A stretch of DNA of 13,940 nucleotides from CAYPZL01 sp964415045 (GTDB lineage Bacteria > Planctomycetota > Phycisphaerae > Sedimentisphaerales > Anaerobacaceae), in assembly GCA_964415045.1 (NCBI GenBank), contig CAYPZL010000153.1:1-13940 (forward strand). Reading direction: 5' to 3'. Below, piece by piece: positions 13,637-13,940 of this stretch. Under the pieces are notes generated by a model. It saw nothing but the letters and a program-made list of their open reading frames with translations. It made no database searches and was not told the DNA's origin. The stretch's first letter is position 1; the number at the start of each line of letters is the position of its first letter. The translations under genes and the position numbers were made by a program.

Positions 13637-13940
13637 CTCTTCCTTTCCAACGTAAGAGACCCACCACCTGCGGGGACCGTCCCGGCAAGACCCCATCTTA
13701 CCACACGAGGCATCGTGCTGTCAAAAACCGCCGAACACAACAAGACCCGAAAGCTCCCGGTGCTATCCTGCCCCCACAATCGGGTCGTTTCCCCCTTTGT
13801 CATCTCTACTGGCCCGTGCCACGGCTCGCGGGCCACGAACGACGAAATTCTGTGTGCAAACCCCGTGTCTCGAGGGTAGAATAGGAATCGCAACGGGACC
13901 GAGCCGCCGGCGTGGAACCGACGGCCCGAAACAGTACAAC
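13637..13940. other. Upstream region of the Tat operon
   Basis: These 304 bases contain the Tat-operon promoter (13695-13724) and, above it, no supported gene. A GGCCCG/CGGGCC hairpin with a 12-nt loop lies at 13811-13834 without a T-run. Nothing else is seen up to the window edge. Confidence 0.5.
13695..13724 (-). promoter_or_regulatory. Sigma70-type promoter of the Tat gene pair with spacer dyad
   Basis: Minus-strand perfect TTGACA (13724-13719), an 18-base spacer and TAAGAT (13700-13695), giving a start near 13688 and a leader of about 52 bases. The spacer is almost filled by the inverted repeat CACGA-TGCC-TCGTG (13717-13704). A second short dyad, GGGAC-G-GTCCC (13683-13673), lies just inside the transcript. 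Both could be operators; the spacer placement recalls MerR-type sites, though those usually have 19-20 bases. Confidence 0.75.

Noticed and set aside
13811..13834. GGCCCG/CGGGCC hairpin with a 12-nt loop as a possible terminator
   Set aside because: No T-run follows on either strand and no gene ends next to it inside the window.
13603..13893. 96-residue minus-strand frame overlapping the start of the first Tat gene
   Set aside because: It crosses the promoter at 13695-13724, overlaps the Tat gene in another frame and shows no recognisable features.

Overview
The window looks like a piece of a Planctomycetota chromosome, probably from the Phycisphaerae side. This is an inference from gene content, not a database match. 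The supporting signs are high GC, a secreted VIT/von Willebrand pair, a membrane-anchored spermidine-synthase-like protein fused to TPRs, an HYExE-like nuclease-fold protein, and twin-arginine paralogues of unknown function. All eight protein genes lie on the minus strand. They fall into four or five transcription units, most with recognisable sigma70-type promoters.

Read from right to left, the direction of transcription, the layout is as follows. (1) 13724-11587: a promoter with a dyad between its -35 and -10 boxes drives two tandem Tat-exported paralogues of one uncharacterised family. (2) 11586-11084: a 503-base intergenic region holding the only plus-strand gene I can support. This is a compact candidate small RNA (about 11388-11457) with an AT-rich upstream tract, a near-consensus promoter, and a terminator hairpin whose 29-nt loop carries a CU-rich, anti-Shine-Dalgarno-like stretch. 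An upstream terminator insulates it. The same region carries the promoter of the next operon. (3) 11155-9390: a YkgJ-type cysteine-cluster protein, with a 4-base overlap into histidyl-tRNA synthetase (hisS). (4) 9150-7436: a secreted CE1-type esterase with an N-terminal E-set domain, followed by a PD-(D/E)XK-like HYExE-type protein. (5) 7355-3931: a promoter with a perfect -10, a 220-base leader containing a dispersed palindromic repeat, and the 1055-residue fused membrane / spermidine-synthase-like / TPR protein, ending at an intrinsic terminator. (6) 3712-172: a two-gene operon of VIT-VWA and VWA proteins, both with signal peptides and complete MIDAS motifs. An array of TTTACA direct repeats spaced 11 bp apart lies upstream.

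The gene boundaries also carry a set of imperfect palindromes (24-46, 53-140, 7193-7290, 9286-9360). Most of their arms share one build: an outer stem of varying sequence, tandem GA mismatches, and a GC-GNA-GC type mini-hairpin. The outer stems differ between copies but stay complementary, so structure appears to be kept rather than sequence.

No CRISPR array, tRNA, rRNA, insertion sequence or phage gene was seen. The most promising undescribed items are the small RNA at 11388-11457, the modular GNA-hairpin repeats, and the tandem Tat-exported paralogues with their dyad-containing promoter.
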